Under the pieces are notes generated by a model, which saw only the letters and a list, made by a program, of their open reading frames with translations, did not search any database and had not been told where the DNA came from. From Mesostigma viride (Eukaryota; Streptophyta; Mesostigmatophyceae; Mesostigmatales; Mesostigmataceae): a DNA stretch of 64,000 nucleotides. Positions 34,840 through 46,200 of the stretch are shown piece after piece (position 1 is the first letter of the stretch; every line of letters starts with the position of its first letter). Where the stretch lies: assembly GCA_009746045.1 (NCBI GenBank), contig RPFO01000312.1:1032323-1096322 (forward strand), read 5' to 3'. The translations under genes and the position numbers were made by a program.

Positions 34840-35770
34840 GTATCGTCTGCATCATCAGCCCCAACCAGTGATATAATACTAAGTCACTAGAGGGGGATAT
34901 AATCCTCATCTGAGCTGTCCGGCCTCTACTGTATAATGGCAGACGAGGCGGTAGTGTAGCGGCTATCCTCAGGGGCAAGGACCTCCACCTGCGGACTTCT
35001 ACCCTGCATTCTAGCAATGGGCCGGGGGCCCAGTGGGGAGAAAACCGGAGCATGCCCCTCATGAAGGCAGTGCATTCGCAGACGGGCAGCCCATTTCTCC
35101 TTGTCTATCATGCGGGCGCGGACGGTACAGATTATTAATCCCAGAAGCCCTGCATCCTCAAGCAATTGTGTCACATAGGTACGTCCGGGTCACGCCACGG
35201 CTGTGCGCGGGCGTGCGCAAGTTTGCCTGCAGCGGGTTGCGACGGGACAAGGGGACCCTGCCATATAGGAGGAGGCGTCTACCTGGTTGGCCAGTCCTGA
35301 CTTAAGCCCGCCCGCAGGGCCCACGTCGGTATTCACCTGGTCTGTGGGGCAAACTGAAGATTGATGGCCGGCAAATAGGAGGCGGTGGTGTCCGGATGGT
35401 ATGGGTGACAAGAGGGAGCGCGGAGCGATGAGCTAGGCCCGGGTGCGGCGCTCTTGGTAGCGGACGCCGAGGATGTGACGGAGCATTCGAGTGACACGCA
35501 GTCACGTGTCTATTAATTAATTAATTAATTAATTAATTAATTAATTAATTAATTAATTAATTAGTTAATTAATTAATTAATTAATTAATTAATTAATTAA
35601 TTAATTAATTAATTAATTCGAGTGACAGTGCCGTCAAGCTGCTTACTCAGCGCCTGGTCCAGGGTCCATGCCTCGCAGGCTCGCAGCCGTAAAGGAGGAT
35701 GCTGAGGACAAGGGCCTTGAACAGAATGCCCTTGCGCCGCTCACTTAGGTAGCGACATCGGTGTCCAGAA
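34840..35770 (-). mobile_element. LINE reverse-transcriptase remnant, minus strand, interrupted by a nested insertion
   Basis: On the minus strand the order is as follows. Positions 35760-35619 encode RYLSERRKGILFKALVLSIL then TWTLDQALSKQLDGTVT. After an interruption at 35496-35615, positions 35495-35430 continue with RMLRHILGVRYQERR. Then 35330-35180 matches the linker of the 31.5-kb element (QVDAS for QVDTS), and 35174-34925 gives TQLLEDAGLLGLI...MIDKEKWAARL, matching EQLVEDMGGLGLS...MMDKAKWAQVI of that element. This is one 5'-truncated LINE split by a younger insertion. Confidence 0.75.
35485..35626 (+). mobile_element. Nested, extremely 5'-truncated insertion with TTAA tail and target-site duplication
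   Basis: The insert (about 35496-35615) consists only of CGCAGTCACGTGTC followed by about 100 bp of TTAAT/AATTA repeat. It is flanked by ATTCGAGTGAC at 35485-35495 and again at 35616-35626 (both followed by A). Joining the flanks at the duplication restores a continuous minus-strand RT frame. The CGCAGTCACGTGTC sequence equals the 3' hairpin of the elements at 560-826 and 35880-36120, so the insert is the 3' tip of that family. Confidence 0.8.
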
Positions 35771-35879
35771 CCTGTCGAGGCCGCGGAGGGCCGCCCAGGC
35801 CTGGCCAGTGCGGGTGTCGATGTTGTCGGCCGTGGAGGGGCCGGAGCCAGCTGCTAATTAAGGAGATGGCTCGCAAGGA

Positions 35880-36120
35880 TAGGTGGCAAGTCGTGATGAA
35901 GGAGACCACCCTTAAGTCAGTGGGGCCGGCTCTGCGTGTGACTAAGTTTGGCATTCATAGTGATTCGGGCCGTGGTGCCCACAACCCTGTAACCAGGAGC
36001 TTCTGGATATCTAGCATAATCCATTCTATCCCATGTTCCCCTCCCACTGAGGACTTAAGATCACGTGTCGCAGTCACGTGAACATAATTAACTAACTAAC
36101 TAATTAATCAATAAATGTTT
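35880..36120 (+). mobile_element. LINE-like 3' end, copy 2
   Basis: This shares with 727-815 the block TCCCATGTTCCCCTCCCACT, CTGAGGACTT and the inverted repeat TCACGTGTCGCAGTCACGTG. It ends in AATTAACTAACTAACTAATT and TTAATC. No ORF is recognised. The left boundary is uncertain. Confidence 0.5.
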
Positions 36121-36998
36121 ATAGTGGCTATTTCAGGAGCATTTACAACTCCACACAGAAGTGCTGTAAACATGCCACAGGAAGCGGCGGTCCTTGACCT
36201 GAGCCTTGGGGGCCACCCATGCATAGAATGTGAGCCCTTCCCAGCTGCCGCATTTGCATGATCTCAGTGGGACAATTCACGCCAGCTGTCCAGCCTGTGC
36301 AAATGCGCGCATGTATGCACAGTAGGGAGTAACTAAACTATCGCGATTGCATTATCCAGCTCCGCGGCCCCCCAAGGCCGGGGACTGTGTGTTAGAAAAC
36401 AGTACCTAAAGCCAAACAGGAACTTGTAAATAAGGTCAGGAGGAAAACCCCTACAGAAAAAGTCAAGGTATGTGAGGTGTGAGAACGTAAGGAATTGACT
36501 TGGAGTCTGCAGGTAACGAAGTACCATCACCTGTTTACTAATGTAATCATTTTCGTTGCCTATAGTCTTTAGTCTATGTGGCCGCGGCAGGGCCCCGTTA
36601 CCATTGAACGTCTACCTGGCCATGCACCAAATAGCTCTGGTTCATATGGCCTTCAGTAGTGCTTTCGTGAGATATCCTGCATGCGGTAACAAATGCTGTA
36701 CAAAACTTTTGTGATTGTATTTACGATCACAAACGTTTTGTTGTTGTATATGTTTTGGCCCAGCATTCCAGGTGGGGACAAGAAGGAATTAATTTGAAGT
36801 ACTCCAGAATTCCAGCAAGATGGGAGCATGTACGTAAATCATTTATTGAAGGCTGGTCAATTGTGTGCCCGCTTAATGTAAGGCACATCCGTTTAATTAA
36901 TTAATTAATTCACCTAGGTTCCTACATGAGAAATGGTGCTTTCATCTTTCAGGCCGCCACTGCACTAGGCGCATGGGGCGCGGGAGGACAAGGTCCCC
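36121..36998. other. Intergenic, no gene recognised
   Basis: This is AT-richer sequence downstream of the uroporphyrinogen decarboxylase gene. It ends in a short TTAATTAATTAATT run at 36892-36910, probably another LINE tail. No coding or repeat feature is supported otherwise. The 3' UTR of the minus-strand gene should occupy the right end. Confidence 0.4.
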
Positions 36999-37209
36999 TT
37001 AGCGCTTGGCCGCGATGAGCCCACTCTCATGCGCCATCTTGCAGAACAGCCCAACGTTCTCCTCCGGGGTCCCGTTGACGACGCCGTGGCCCACGTTGAG
37101 GATGTGGCGCCGACCACCGCCGGCCTGCAGTACGGCCTTGGTCTCGCGCCGAATGGCCTCCTCGGTGCCAAAGAGAATCATTGGGTCCATGTTGCCCTGT
37201 CGTGCGCGC

Positions 37210-37291
<82 letters not shown>

Positions 37292-38973
37292 GTTACATGA
37301 GACAGCGCGGTTACGATGTGTGGGCACACGGGGCAAATACGTGCATGCACGCACACAAACAGGATCGGTGCATGCTTGTCAGTTACCCATGTGTGTGAGA
37401 TTAGACAGTCATCCACACGCGCATAGCCACTCGCGGGCTAGTTGGTGACTGCACAAACAACTGCAGCTGTGCTCTGAAGCCTGGCGTTATAATGCATCTC
37501 AAATGCAACCATCCGCCCATGATCATTGTTGGTGAGCTCAGTGCCGCCTGGTGGGGCTTTGCGCCGCGTGCACCAACCCAACACCCGGAGACATGTGCAA
37601 CCAGGACATGGCGCATGTGCTTCCTTCAGTACTTCCATGCACTCACGTACTGAAGGCATGGCGTTCAGGAGTCTTCGACCACGGTACCCCCCCCCGCTCC
37701 CTTCCCTGTGCATGGCAGCCAAGGCGCGGCACCCACCTGCACTCATCAATCACCCACCTGCACGACGACGTTGTGGCCCAGCAGGCCCCGCGCCGTCGCC
37801 AGGTCGCAGTTCCAGTCGAGGCCGATGACGTCCGCGGTGCACTTGGCCAGCTCTGCCTCCTTGCCCGTGCCGCCGTTGGCGTGGAAGATGAGGGGCACGC
37901 CCGGCCGCTGCGCGCGCACGGCCTTCATCACGCGCTCCGCGTAGGGGAGCGAGAACTCGCGGAACTGCGCCGGCGACAGGTGGTGCGCCCACGAATCAAA
38001 CAGCTGGACAACCTGCAGGGGGGGGGTGGCCAGGGGGGCATGGACAGGACCAGAGGATGCCGAGCCCAAGGGGATGCCCACGCCCACGTCCGGACGTCTC
38101 ACGGTAGCAGATGGTGAGCAGAACACCTCGATGCAGGCAAGGGGGTCGCCCCGGGGCGCCAAGATAGCCTCATTATTCTGCTTATGATTAAGGCCTCATT
38201 ATTCTGCTTAAGATCGCCTCATTATTCTGCTTATGATTAATGAAATCTAATTATTCTAGTCATGCCGAGGTCTTCTTCACCTCAAATAAATGCATGAGTG
38301 CACTCATGTGAGATGGTAGCTGGACCCCACAACGAGTGATGAGTGGGTGCCATGCTGCTTGGTTTCACAGCCAGGCGCACACCCTCTGGCCCGCCCGCCC
38401 GCCCGCCCGCCCGCCCGCCCGCCCGCCCGCCCGCCCGCCCGCCCGCCTGCCCGCCCCTGTGCTCCATCCAGATGCGCTCACCATCCTGTTGGAGCTCCCT
38501 TGCTGGCCTGCCACGCTGCTGGCATACGTTCCATACGAAGTTGGATAGGTCCTTGCACCAGTGCATGCTTTTGGGAGCTGTTGCGTGCGCATGCGGCGCA
38601 CTCTCCCCGAAGCAGATCGACAGCGGCATCTGACGATGAGGGCGGCTGCCAGGTGTCGGCTCACCCGCACGCGCCGCTGTCCACTTGCCAATCATTCGCG
38701 CGCCGTTCAATACTGCTATCGAGGTTGGCACATGCTAGTGTACGTGATGTATACGTATACTAATATAGTGTCCGTGATGAATACATATACTACTATAGCG
38801 TACGTGATGTATACATATACTAGTATAGTGTACGTGATGTATACATATACTAGTATACATCACACGCGCTGCCTACCTGCGCGCCGCTGTCGATCTGGTA
38901 GACGATGTACGTGGCCAGCGCGTCCGACAAGTGTGACAGGAAGGCATGGATGATCTCCGGGTCTGGGCGACCA

Positions 38974-39047
<74 letters not shown>

Positions 39048-42000
39048 GTGGGTGGTGGGTTATAGGGACGGGGCGGGGTGGGGGATACGCGGGGGTTGCA
39101 GGGGCGGCATGCATGTGTCAGGGTGTCCTGTGCACGCATGGCAAGACGTGGCAACGGGGGCAGCAGGGCAGGTCATGATGGCGGCCCAGCTGGGGTGCCC
39201 TCCCCCCCCGTGCCATGCTGGGGTAGTGACCAAGGCAAGGCTTGGCAAGGGGGTACACCCTTCACACGCGTGGATTGTCACCAAAAGCTGCTGTCAACAG
39301 CTCGCATCTTTGCTAACACCAACCATCCAACGGCCAGGGCCAAGCTTTTGCGCGACGCCACCTGCACGGCGATAGGCATGCGAGTCACCAATGTCCCCAC
39401 CACCTGGCTCTACTCACAGCTGCCTCTAATCACGGAGCTGCCATATACCGCGCCTCCACCCCATGCCCAGTTGTGCCTACACTGTGGCTCTACCCCACTC
39501 CCACTCACGGTGCCCCAGGGTCGTTTGGGCCCACCCCACTCATGCTGGCCCATCCTCACTCACTGTGGTACATGATAGTCTTGGTCTTCTGCAGGTTCTT
39601 CTCCGCCGCCCCCTCCATCGCGTACGCGCACAGCGTCCAGGGCGTGCCCACAAAACCCAGCAGGGTGGCCTCCGTGCCCTTGAGCTCCTTGCGCAGGGTG
39701 CTCAGGATCTCGCCCACAAACCCCAGCGACGCCGACGGGTCGTCCATGGGCCTGCCAGGGGGGGCATAACCATCCCAGGGGCGCGCACCACCGCAACACG
39801 GTTAATCATGTGCATCCCTGGACTTCTCTGCATCCTCCCCCCCCCCGGTCCCCGCCCCGACCCCCCCCCCGCCCAACCCCTTCCCCACTGGAAGCACGGC
39901 ATGGGTGGACGCCAACAAACTTCCGTGTCCCATGCCGCCACCTTCCCCCCTCCGACCTCTCGTGTACGGCGCCAGACAGACCTGCCAGCGGCGGCGGCAT
40001 GCCCCGCATGACCCAGACAAACGTCGATGGCCACCCATCACCCAGACCGATGACGTATGGACGGACATTCATATCATTTGCATCATCCACACGCGCGACC
40101 ATCCAAAACCAGCACACGGGGGGCAGCACCACGGAGCCTGACAAAGCCACAGAAGAGGCACAGGACCAGCGCACAGGACCAGCGCACAGGACCAGCGCAG
40201 GAGGAGCCTAGGACAGTCACAGCAACACGACGTACGCAAAGCACAATTCCCCCGACCAGCCCCTGCAGCACAACTAAAGCACCCTTGCGGGGGCCCCTGT
40301 CCCTCCGCGCCTATCCCTGATCGCCAGTTGGCGGCGCGGCAGCTCACCGCAGCTTCTTCACGTCCTCCATGGACCGCACGGGGTTGCTGATACGCGGGCC
40401 CTTGCCCTTGGCGATGTCAAAGTCCACTCCCAGCGCAGGCAGCGGCGTGAGGATGTCGGAGAACATGATGACGCCGTCGGGCCGGAACGCGCGCCAGGGC
40501 TGCATGGACAGCTCGATGGCGATGTCGGGCGTCTCGCTGCGCATGCGGAAGGGGTACTTGTCCGAGTACCTGTGGCGTGCGTCAGCACACGCAGGGTGGG
40601 TATAAGGGCAGGAGGGCGGGACAAGCACACGCAGGGTGGGTGCAAGTGTGGTGTGCCAGCACACAATGGGTCACACATAGGGGACTGTCAGCCACATGCA
40701 CGCGTACACTGTCAGCCACATGCACGCGTACACACACACACGCATACACACACAGAGACAGGCAGTCGGCCAAAAGACGCAAACCAGCAGGAGGCAGCAG
40801 GGTTTTCCGTGAATGGATAGAGGACGGCATCCTGGCAGGCGGGCAACCCGGCAGGTGGGCAGATGGGCAGGCGGGGGTGCATGCACAAGGACCATGCGAG
40901 CAAGCATTAGAAATGCAGCGGTTTTGGGATGGGTGTTTCACGGGTGGGTATGCTGCAGATCAGATGGGATGGGATGGGATGGGATGGGATGGGATGGGAT
41001 GGGATGGGATGGGATGGGATGGGATGGGATGGGATGGGATGGGATGGGATGGGATGGGATGGGATGGGATGGGATGGGATGGGATGGGATGGGATGGGAT
41101 GGGATGGGATGGGATGGGATGGGATGGGATGGGATGGGATGGGATGGGATGGGATGGGATGGGATGGGATGGGATGGGATGGGATGGGATGGGATGGGGG
41201 AACTCCTTCAGGTGGTGGCTGCCCCACCGCCCCATGCATCACCGCGCGCATGGCACATGGCGCATGGCACCGTGTCGGTCGGCGGATGGCCACGGCACGA
41301 GAACCGGAGCGCGCGCTCTGGGACGCGTCAGCCAGATCGGAAAATGTCTGTGCGTGTGTGTACGTGCGTGTGTGCTCTGTGTGCGTGTGTGTGTGTATGT
41401 GTCGACGCACAGGGTCCAGGTGTTACAATGACAGACTGGCAGCTGCATTCGGCCCAAATGGGGGTGGCCAGGGGAGGGGGGGGGGCCAGGTGGCAGCAGC
41501 ACAGCGCTACGCTTGCCTGGCACGGTGCACATTTCATCCGGTCACGCCAGGGTATGGGAACGGAACCACCATGCTGTACGACAGTCATACGATGAAGGGC
41601 CCCAGGGACAGCCTTGGGTGCTACCAACCATTCCGACGTGACATGTTCCCTGGCAATCATCGGCCATGCTTACTAGTAATTACCTGACACCACAACAACA
41701 TGCGTCACGTTTGCTGGGTTTACTGGTTCCACGCGACATATTTTTCCGGATGTAAAGACAGCTATTGGCATGTATGTTTCAAACTCGATGTAGAAACCTT
41801 ATTTTTTGAAAGTAATAATTTTAGATCGGTTATTAACTCTCGAGTGTGGTATCCCCGGATCCGCAACCTGAACCCTGGAGGGCATGCGAGTGGACCGTTC
41901 CCCCAAACCATGCTAGAAGGCGGAATGTGCTTGAACTTACTCCCGAAATGCAGCCATGTAGCGCCCTGCCTGCCTCATCAGCCACACGGGGGTCCTCTCG

Positions 42001-42434
42001 GCATCTGAATCCATACAGACCACCATAAAAGCGCACATGCATCGTCTTTAGTACCGGGTTACCTGCGCAACAAGCTGTAAAATTTGGCCAAATAAATATT
42101 CCCGCAGCGTTCCATAGTATTTGTGCAAATTTCGGAATTCGGTCGCACGCACAAGCATATAATTGGTAGATGGTCTTCGGTCCAAAAATGCATGGCACTG
42201 ATGCATTTATTGCAATGCAGCCCAGGAAAACGGACCTTCACCCCGTGCCACACGCAATAGAAGCGGGTCTTGGCTCGCTGAAATCGCTACCTTAGCCGCA
42301 TGCAGCTTCAACTTTTGAGAATTGGGCGCACGCAGCGGGCAGCCTCGGAAAGACGACGACAAAGCGCCGGTGTTACTGCTGGGGAGCTGAACATCGCTAT
42401 GGCAAAGCCCTCGGGAGGCTGCGGTAGAAAGCAT
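36999..42434 (-). CDS. UROD/hemE: Uroporphyrinogen decarboxylase, plastid type, complete (7 exons, 403 aa)
   Basis: The enzyme removes four carboxyls from uroporphyrinogen III to give coproporphyrinogen III in chloroplast heme/chlorophyll synthesis. Minus-strand exons are 42434-42236, 42004-41941, 40569-40348, 39751-39564, 38962-38877, 38012-37758 and 37196-36999. All introns are GT-AG, every phase agrees, and the stop is TAA at 37001-36999. The start is the ATG at 42434; the frame is open only to a TAG just beyond 42488, with no other ATG. Residues 1 to about 55 look like a plastid transit peptide ([13 protein letters not shown], Ser/Ala-rich, few acids). The mature domain starts near [11 protein letters not shown]. 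Key residues are present: RQAGRY at 77-82, the Asp in MFSDILTP (about 126), the Tyr in GTPWTLCAY (about 205) and HILNVGHG (His about 375). Introns carry TG, GGGAT and GCCC repeats. Length and motifs indicate a functional gene. Confidence 0.95.
37211..37290. repeat. (TG)n microsatellite in last UROD intron
   Basis: About 40 perfect TG dinucleotides lie 15 bp from the last exon of the minus-strand gene (CA on the coding strand), next to the acceptor at 37197-37198. Confidence 0.98.
38168..38262. repeat. Triplicated CCTCATTATTCTGCTTA motif
   Basis: Three imperfect copies of GCCTCATTATTCTGCTTA(T/A)GATTAA lie in UROD intron 5. A fourth, partial copy (TCTAATTATTCTAG) follows. Confidence 0.8.
38392..38452. 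repeat. (GCCC)n tetranucleotide array
   Basis: About 14 CCCG/GCCC units lie in UROD intron 5 (38013-38876). The Pro/Ala/Arg or Gly/Arg ORFs across it are artefacts. Confidence 0.97.
38743..38862. repeat. Four-copy repeat of about 31 bp (GTACGTGATGTATACATATA unit)
   Basis: Tandem copies contain GTGATG(T/A)ATAC(G/A)TATACTA(G/A)TATAG in UROD intron 5, just upstream of the exon at 38877-38962. The repeat is rich in self-complementary TATAC/GTATA. Confidence 0.85.
38976..39044. repeat. (TG)n microsatellite in UROD intron 4
   Basis: About 34 TG units begin 14 bp from the exon 38877-38962, on the acceptor side of the minus-strand intron. This mirrors the TG run next to the last exon. Confidence 0.98.
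40962..41197. repeat. (GGGAT)n pentanucleotide array in UROD intron 2
   Basis: About 47 near-perfect copies of GGGAT (ATCCC on the coding strand) lie between the exons at 40348-40569 and 41941-42004. All frames are open (GMGWD or PSHPI repeats) and meaningless. Confidence 0.98.
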
Positions 42435-43244
42435 CGTAGCGCGTACGAAGGCCAAATACGATGCCTTACACTTATGAAATAGAGTCACAAGCTATTCCCG
42501 TGTAAAAAATTGCAGCACCTCCCCGGTAAAAAAATGAAATATTGCCCCTTCCGTCGTTTTTGCCAATGGCGTCCCGTTTCATCGTTTTGGATGGATAAAT
42601 TGGATGATGCGCAGCCGCACGCTTGGGCCGCGCGCATCACTTCCCCGGCCGTGTAGTACCTTCGCGTACGGTCTTGATACGGCATGCTCATTGGTTCTCA
42701 ATAGTAATTCTCAATGGGGACACAACAACAACAACAACAACACCGGATCGCATTAATAATCAATTTCCTGCATCGTCACCTCCACACGTGTGTTGTGCCC
42801 ACCTTCAATTAGGATTCGCTGATACTCATTTCCCCTCTCACCTCTTTGGTCCATAATTGGCTAATAAAAAATATACCCATTTTCCTTGCCCATTTCCCCG
42901 AAATTAATTTCCTACATGCTTATGCTGCCCTCCCGGGAATGTGATACCCAAACGATTGCGGTTGTTCGTGCCTGGTCGCTGCGGTGCGTCATGCGAGCGT
43001 GATAACGTGCGAGCGTGACAAGGAGCGGTGATCTTGCTGCCCACAACAGATTGTAGACTGCATCACCCAGCAGTGTTGTGGTGTTTCTAGGGGCGACATG
43101 CCAGGTCTGGACGTCCAGATGAAATTCGAAGCTGTCTTCAGCACTGCCAGTGCAGCCATTAAAGCGATTTCCCCAAGGATTTAATAAATTGATAGGTAGA
43201 AGTTTGCACTAGTAAGGTTTTGGTTTATCATCTCATATATAGCA
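42435..43244. promoter_or_regulatory. Shared intergenic region between head-to-head genes (bidirectional promoter)
   Basis: This 810-bp region separates the UROD start (minus, 42434) from the acyltransferase start (plus, 43245), so both promoters and 5' UTRs must lie here. It is AT-richer than the coding sequence, contains a CAA run (42724-42743), and has CATATATAG just before the plus-strand ATG. I cannot place transcription start sites; that it works as one bidirectional promoter is inference. Confidence 0.55.
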
Positions 43245-46200
43245 ATGGAGGAATGGCTCGGCTTGCCCCTCGGTGTATGGAAGTTTATGCTATGCCTTTT
43301 GGGGTCCCTCCCAGCATCTTACGGCCTTCGTAAGGTTGAGGGTCGAGCGGGCAGAAATTCTTATGCCTTTTGGTCTGGAGCATTGCTCTGCGTCATGGCC
43401 TTCGACTTCTCGAGCGTCCTGCAGCTTCTCCTTCTGTCAGCTGTATCCTACATTATCATGAAAGTATGGAGAAGCCATTGCGGCATAGCCGTCTTCGTGG
43501 TCTCCTTCACGTACCTGATTTCATGGTACGTCGATTTGTGAGTGCTATTGGGGAGCATGGGTGGCGCCTTCTCCAGTTGATTGGAACGCTCCCATTTCTT
43601 TATTTAATAATTTTTCCATTAGGTCGCGAAGGTTATCGGAGGTTTAGCGAGATCGGGTATGGGGGGCCATCAATTTCATTTTTTGATTCCACGAAAAAGC
43701 CCGGGGTATCGTGCACCTCCCACAAATTTGCTGCACATTTGCCGGTGTTTTGCGGCGTACTCCGCGTAGTGACGAAGTAATTGCCATCGCATTACCGGCG
43801 GTGGTATTATGAGTGCCGTAGCGTGGAGTAGTATAACTGCATCAATGAGTTATAGCTCCTGATAATAAGCGAGCTAGGCATTGTGCATTGCATTCGGATG
43901 TGCAAATACAAGCTCACCGTAATTTTCAGTAGGAAAATGCAAGTTGAGGGTATCATTGGTGGGACAAGGAGTGATTGAGAAAGTTGCTTTTTTCTGAAAG
44001 GAATTTTGGTTCGCTGTACGCCCATGTGATGTATCAGGCTGTTCACTGTATGCCCATGTGATGTATCAGGCTGTTCACTGTACGCCCATGTGATGTATCA
44101 GGCTGTTCACTGTATGCCCATGTGATGTATCAGGCTGTTCACTGTATGCCCATGTGATGTATCAGGCTGTTCGCTGTATGCCCATGTGATGTATCAGGCT
44201 GTTAACTGTCTGCCCATGTGATGTATCAGGCTCTGCGCGTCCTCTGTGGGCAGTAGCGTGTCTTGTACATGTTTGCTTGTCGTACCCGGGTAGGGACCGT
44301 ACCCATGAAGCTGCTTCGGTCAACGTCAGCAGCGCCATCCCGCTCATGTACCCCACATTAGAGTCGAGGCATTCTAGCGTTCCATGCCTCACATGTGGAG
44401 GCTTTTGAGACTGTGCCTGTCTCCCCCCCCACCCCCGCTTCTCTCCCCTCTCCTAGTTCCTGCGATGGTCTTGTGCTGGGACACGTGGTGACCCCATCAA
44501 CGCATGATGTGGGCGTGATGTGGGCGGGGTTCCACCACCCCCTCCTCTTGCCCACCGCCCTTGCTCACCCTCCTTGCCCACCCCCCTTGCCCCACCCCTT
44601 CACCCATCCCCCTTGCCCACCCCCCTTCACCCCCCCCCCTGGCCGCCGCCCCTTGCTCACCCTCCTTGCCCACCCCCCTTAATGGCCCACCGCCACGGTA
44701 CACAGCCACTGGGTGTACGAGAGCGCATCTGCCTGGAAATCCGGTCGCATCGACTTCACCGGTGAGATAAAGGGCTCCCATGACACTGCGGTCTGCCACG
44801 CGTCCCCTTTCCAGTATCAGGAGCATGCGCACGTAGCAGAATGCGTGCGGTGAAGTGGGTCAAGTATGTCCCTGTGTTCGTGCGGACTAGGCAGGGAGCG
44901 TGGCGCCAACCACCTGCTGGCGGCACTTGATGCGGACATTGGTGGCTGCCCCTTGCGGGTGGGGGCTGGGATGTACTTATGTGTCCCTGTCTGGCGGTGA
45001 AGTAGAATGGATAAGAATAGCATAACGCCTTGCAGTTGGTACCCAGTGCGCATGCGGGTCCCTGTGGGCATCACACCCATGGAGCTTCGTTAGTCGGGTA
45101 GGGGCGGAGGGTAGGTGGCGGAGGGTAGGTGTAACTGGCGCAGCTGTGGTCGGGGACACCCACCTTGGAGGCGATGTGGGCATGCCAGCAAGTGGGTTCT
45201 GGGCACAATAGCCAGCTGGCATCGAGGACTTGCCAGGGGTGCATGCGGGTGGGGGGGCGGGGAGAGATGGGAGGATGTTTTTCCCTTCAATGATCGCTGT
45301 AGTCAAACTCTCGCACAGCGGCAACTCACCTCCGCACTGCCTGTTTGCCAACGTGCCACCCATTCTCCCCCCCCCCCCCCCACAGGGTCCCTGATGCTCC
45401 TCACCCTCAAGCTCATCTCGCTGGCCTTCAACTACCAGGATGGGGCCAACCCAGCCAAGGTGCGAGGGGGAAAGGGGGGGTGGGGGATGGGGCAAGGGGG
45501 CAAGGGGGCAAGGGGGCAAGGGGGTAAGGGGGCAAGGGGGCAAGGGGGCAAGGGGGCAAGGGGGCAAGGGGGCAAGGGGGCAAGGGGGCAAGGGGGCAAG
45601 GGGCACGGGGGCAAGGGGGCAAGGGGGCTGGGCGGAGACAGCCATGATGGGAATGCCATGATGAGGGTGGTTTGTCAACGATATCAAGGAGACAACCAGC
45701 GCAGGACAGAAAAGATATACCCATAGTCCAGCGCGATCCTTTGCCATCAAGTTACATCATCCAACATGCATTGCCGTCAAACATGACATCATCAAACATG
45801 CATTGCCATCAAACATGACATCATCCAACACGCATCGCCATCAAACATGACATCATCCAGCACGCATTGCCACCAAACACGACATCATCAAACATGCATT
45901 GCCATCAAACATAACATCATCCAACATGCATTGTCATCAAACATGACATCATCCACCATGCATTGCCATCAAACATGGCATCATCCAACATGCATTGCCA
46001 TCAAACATTACATCATCCAACACGCATTGCCATCAAACATTACATCATCAAACATGCATTGCCATCAAACATTACATCATCAAACATGCATAGCCATCAA
46101 ACATGACATAATCAAACATCCTCTGCCAACAAACATATACCTCATCAACATGCCTTGCCATCGTACAGCAGTTCCCGGTAGGGCAAGGATCGGGCAGGAG

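Noticed and set aside
42435-42488. Upstream extension of the UROD frame
   Set aside because: The frame opens with GTG, not ATG, and a TAG lies just upstream; the ATG at 42434 gives a better transit peptide.
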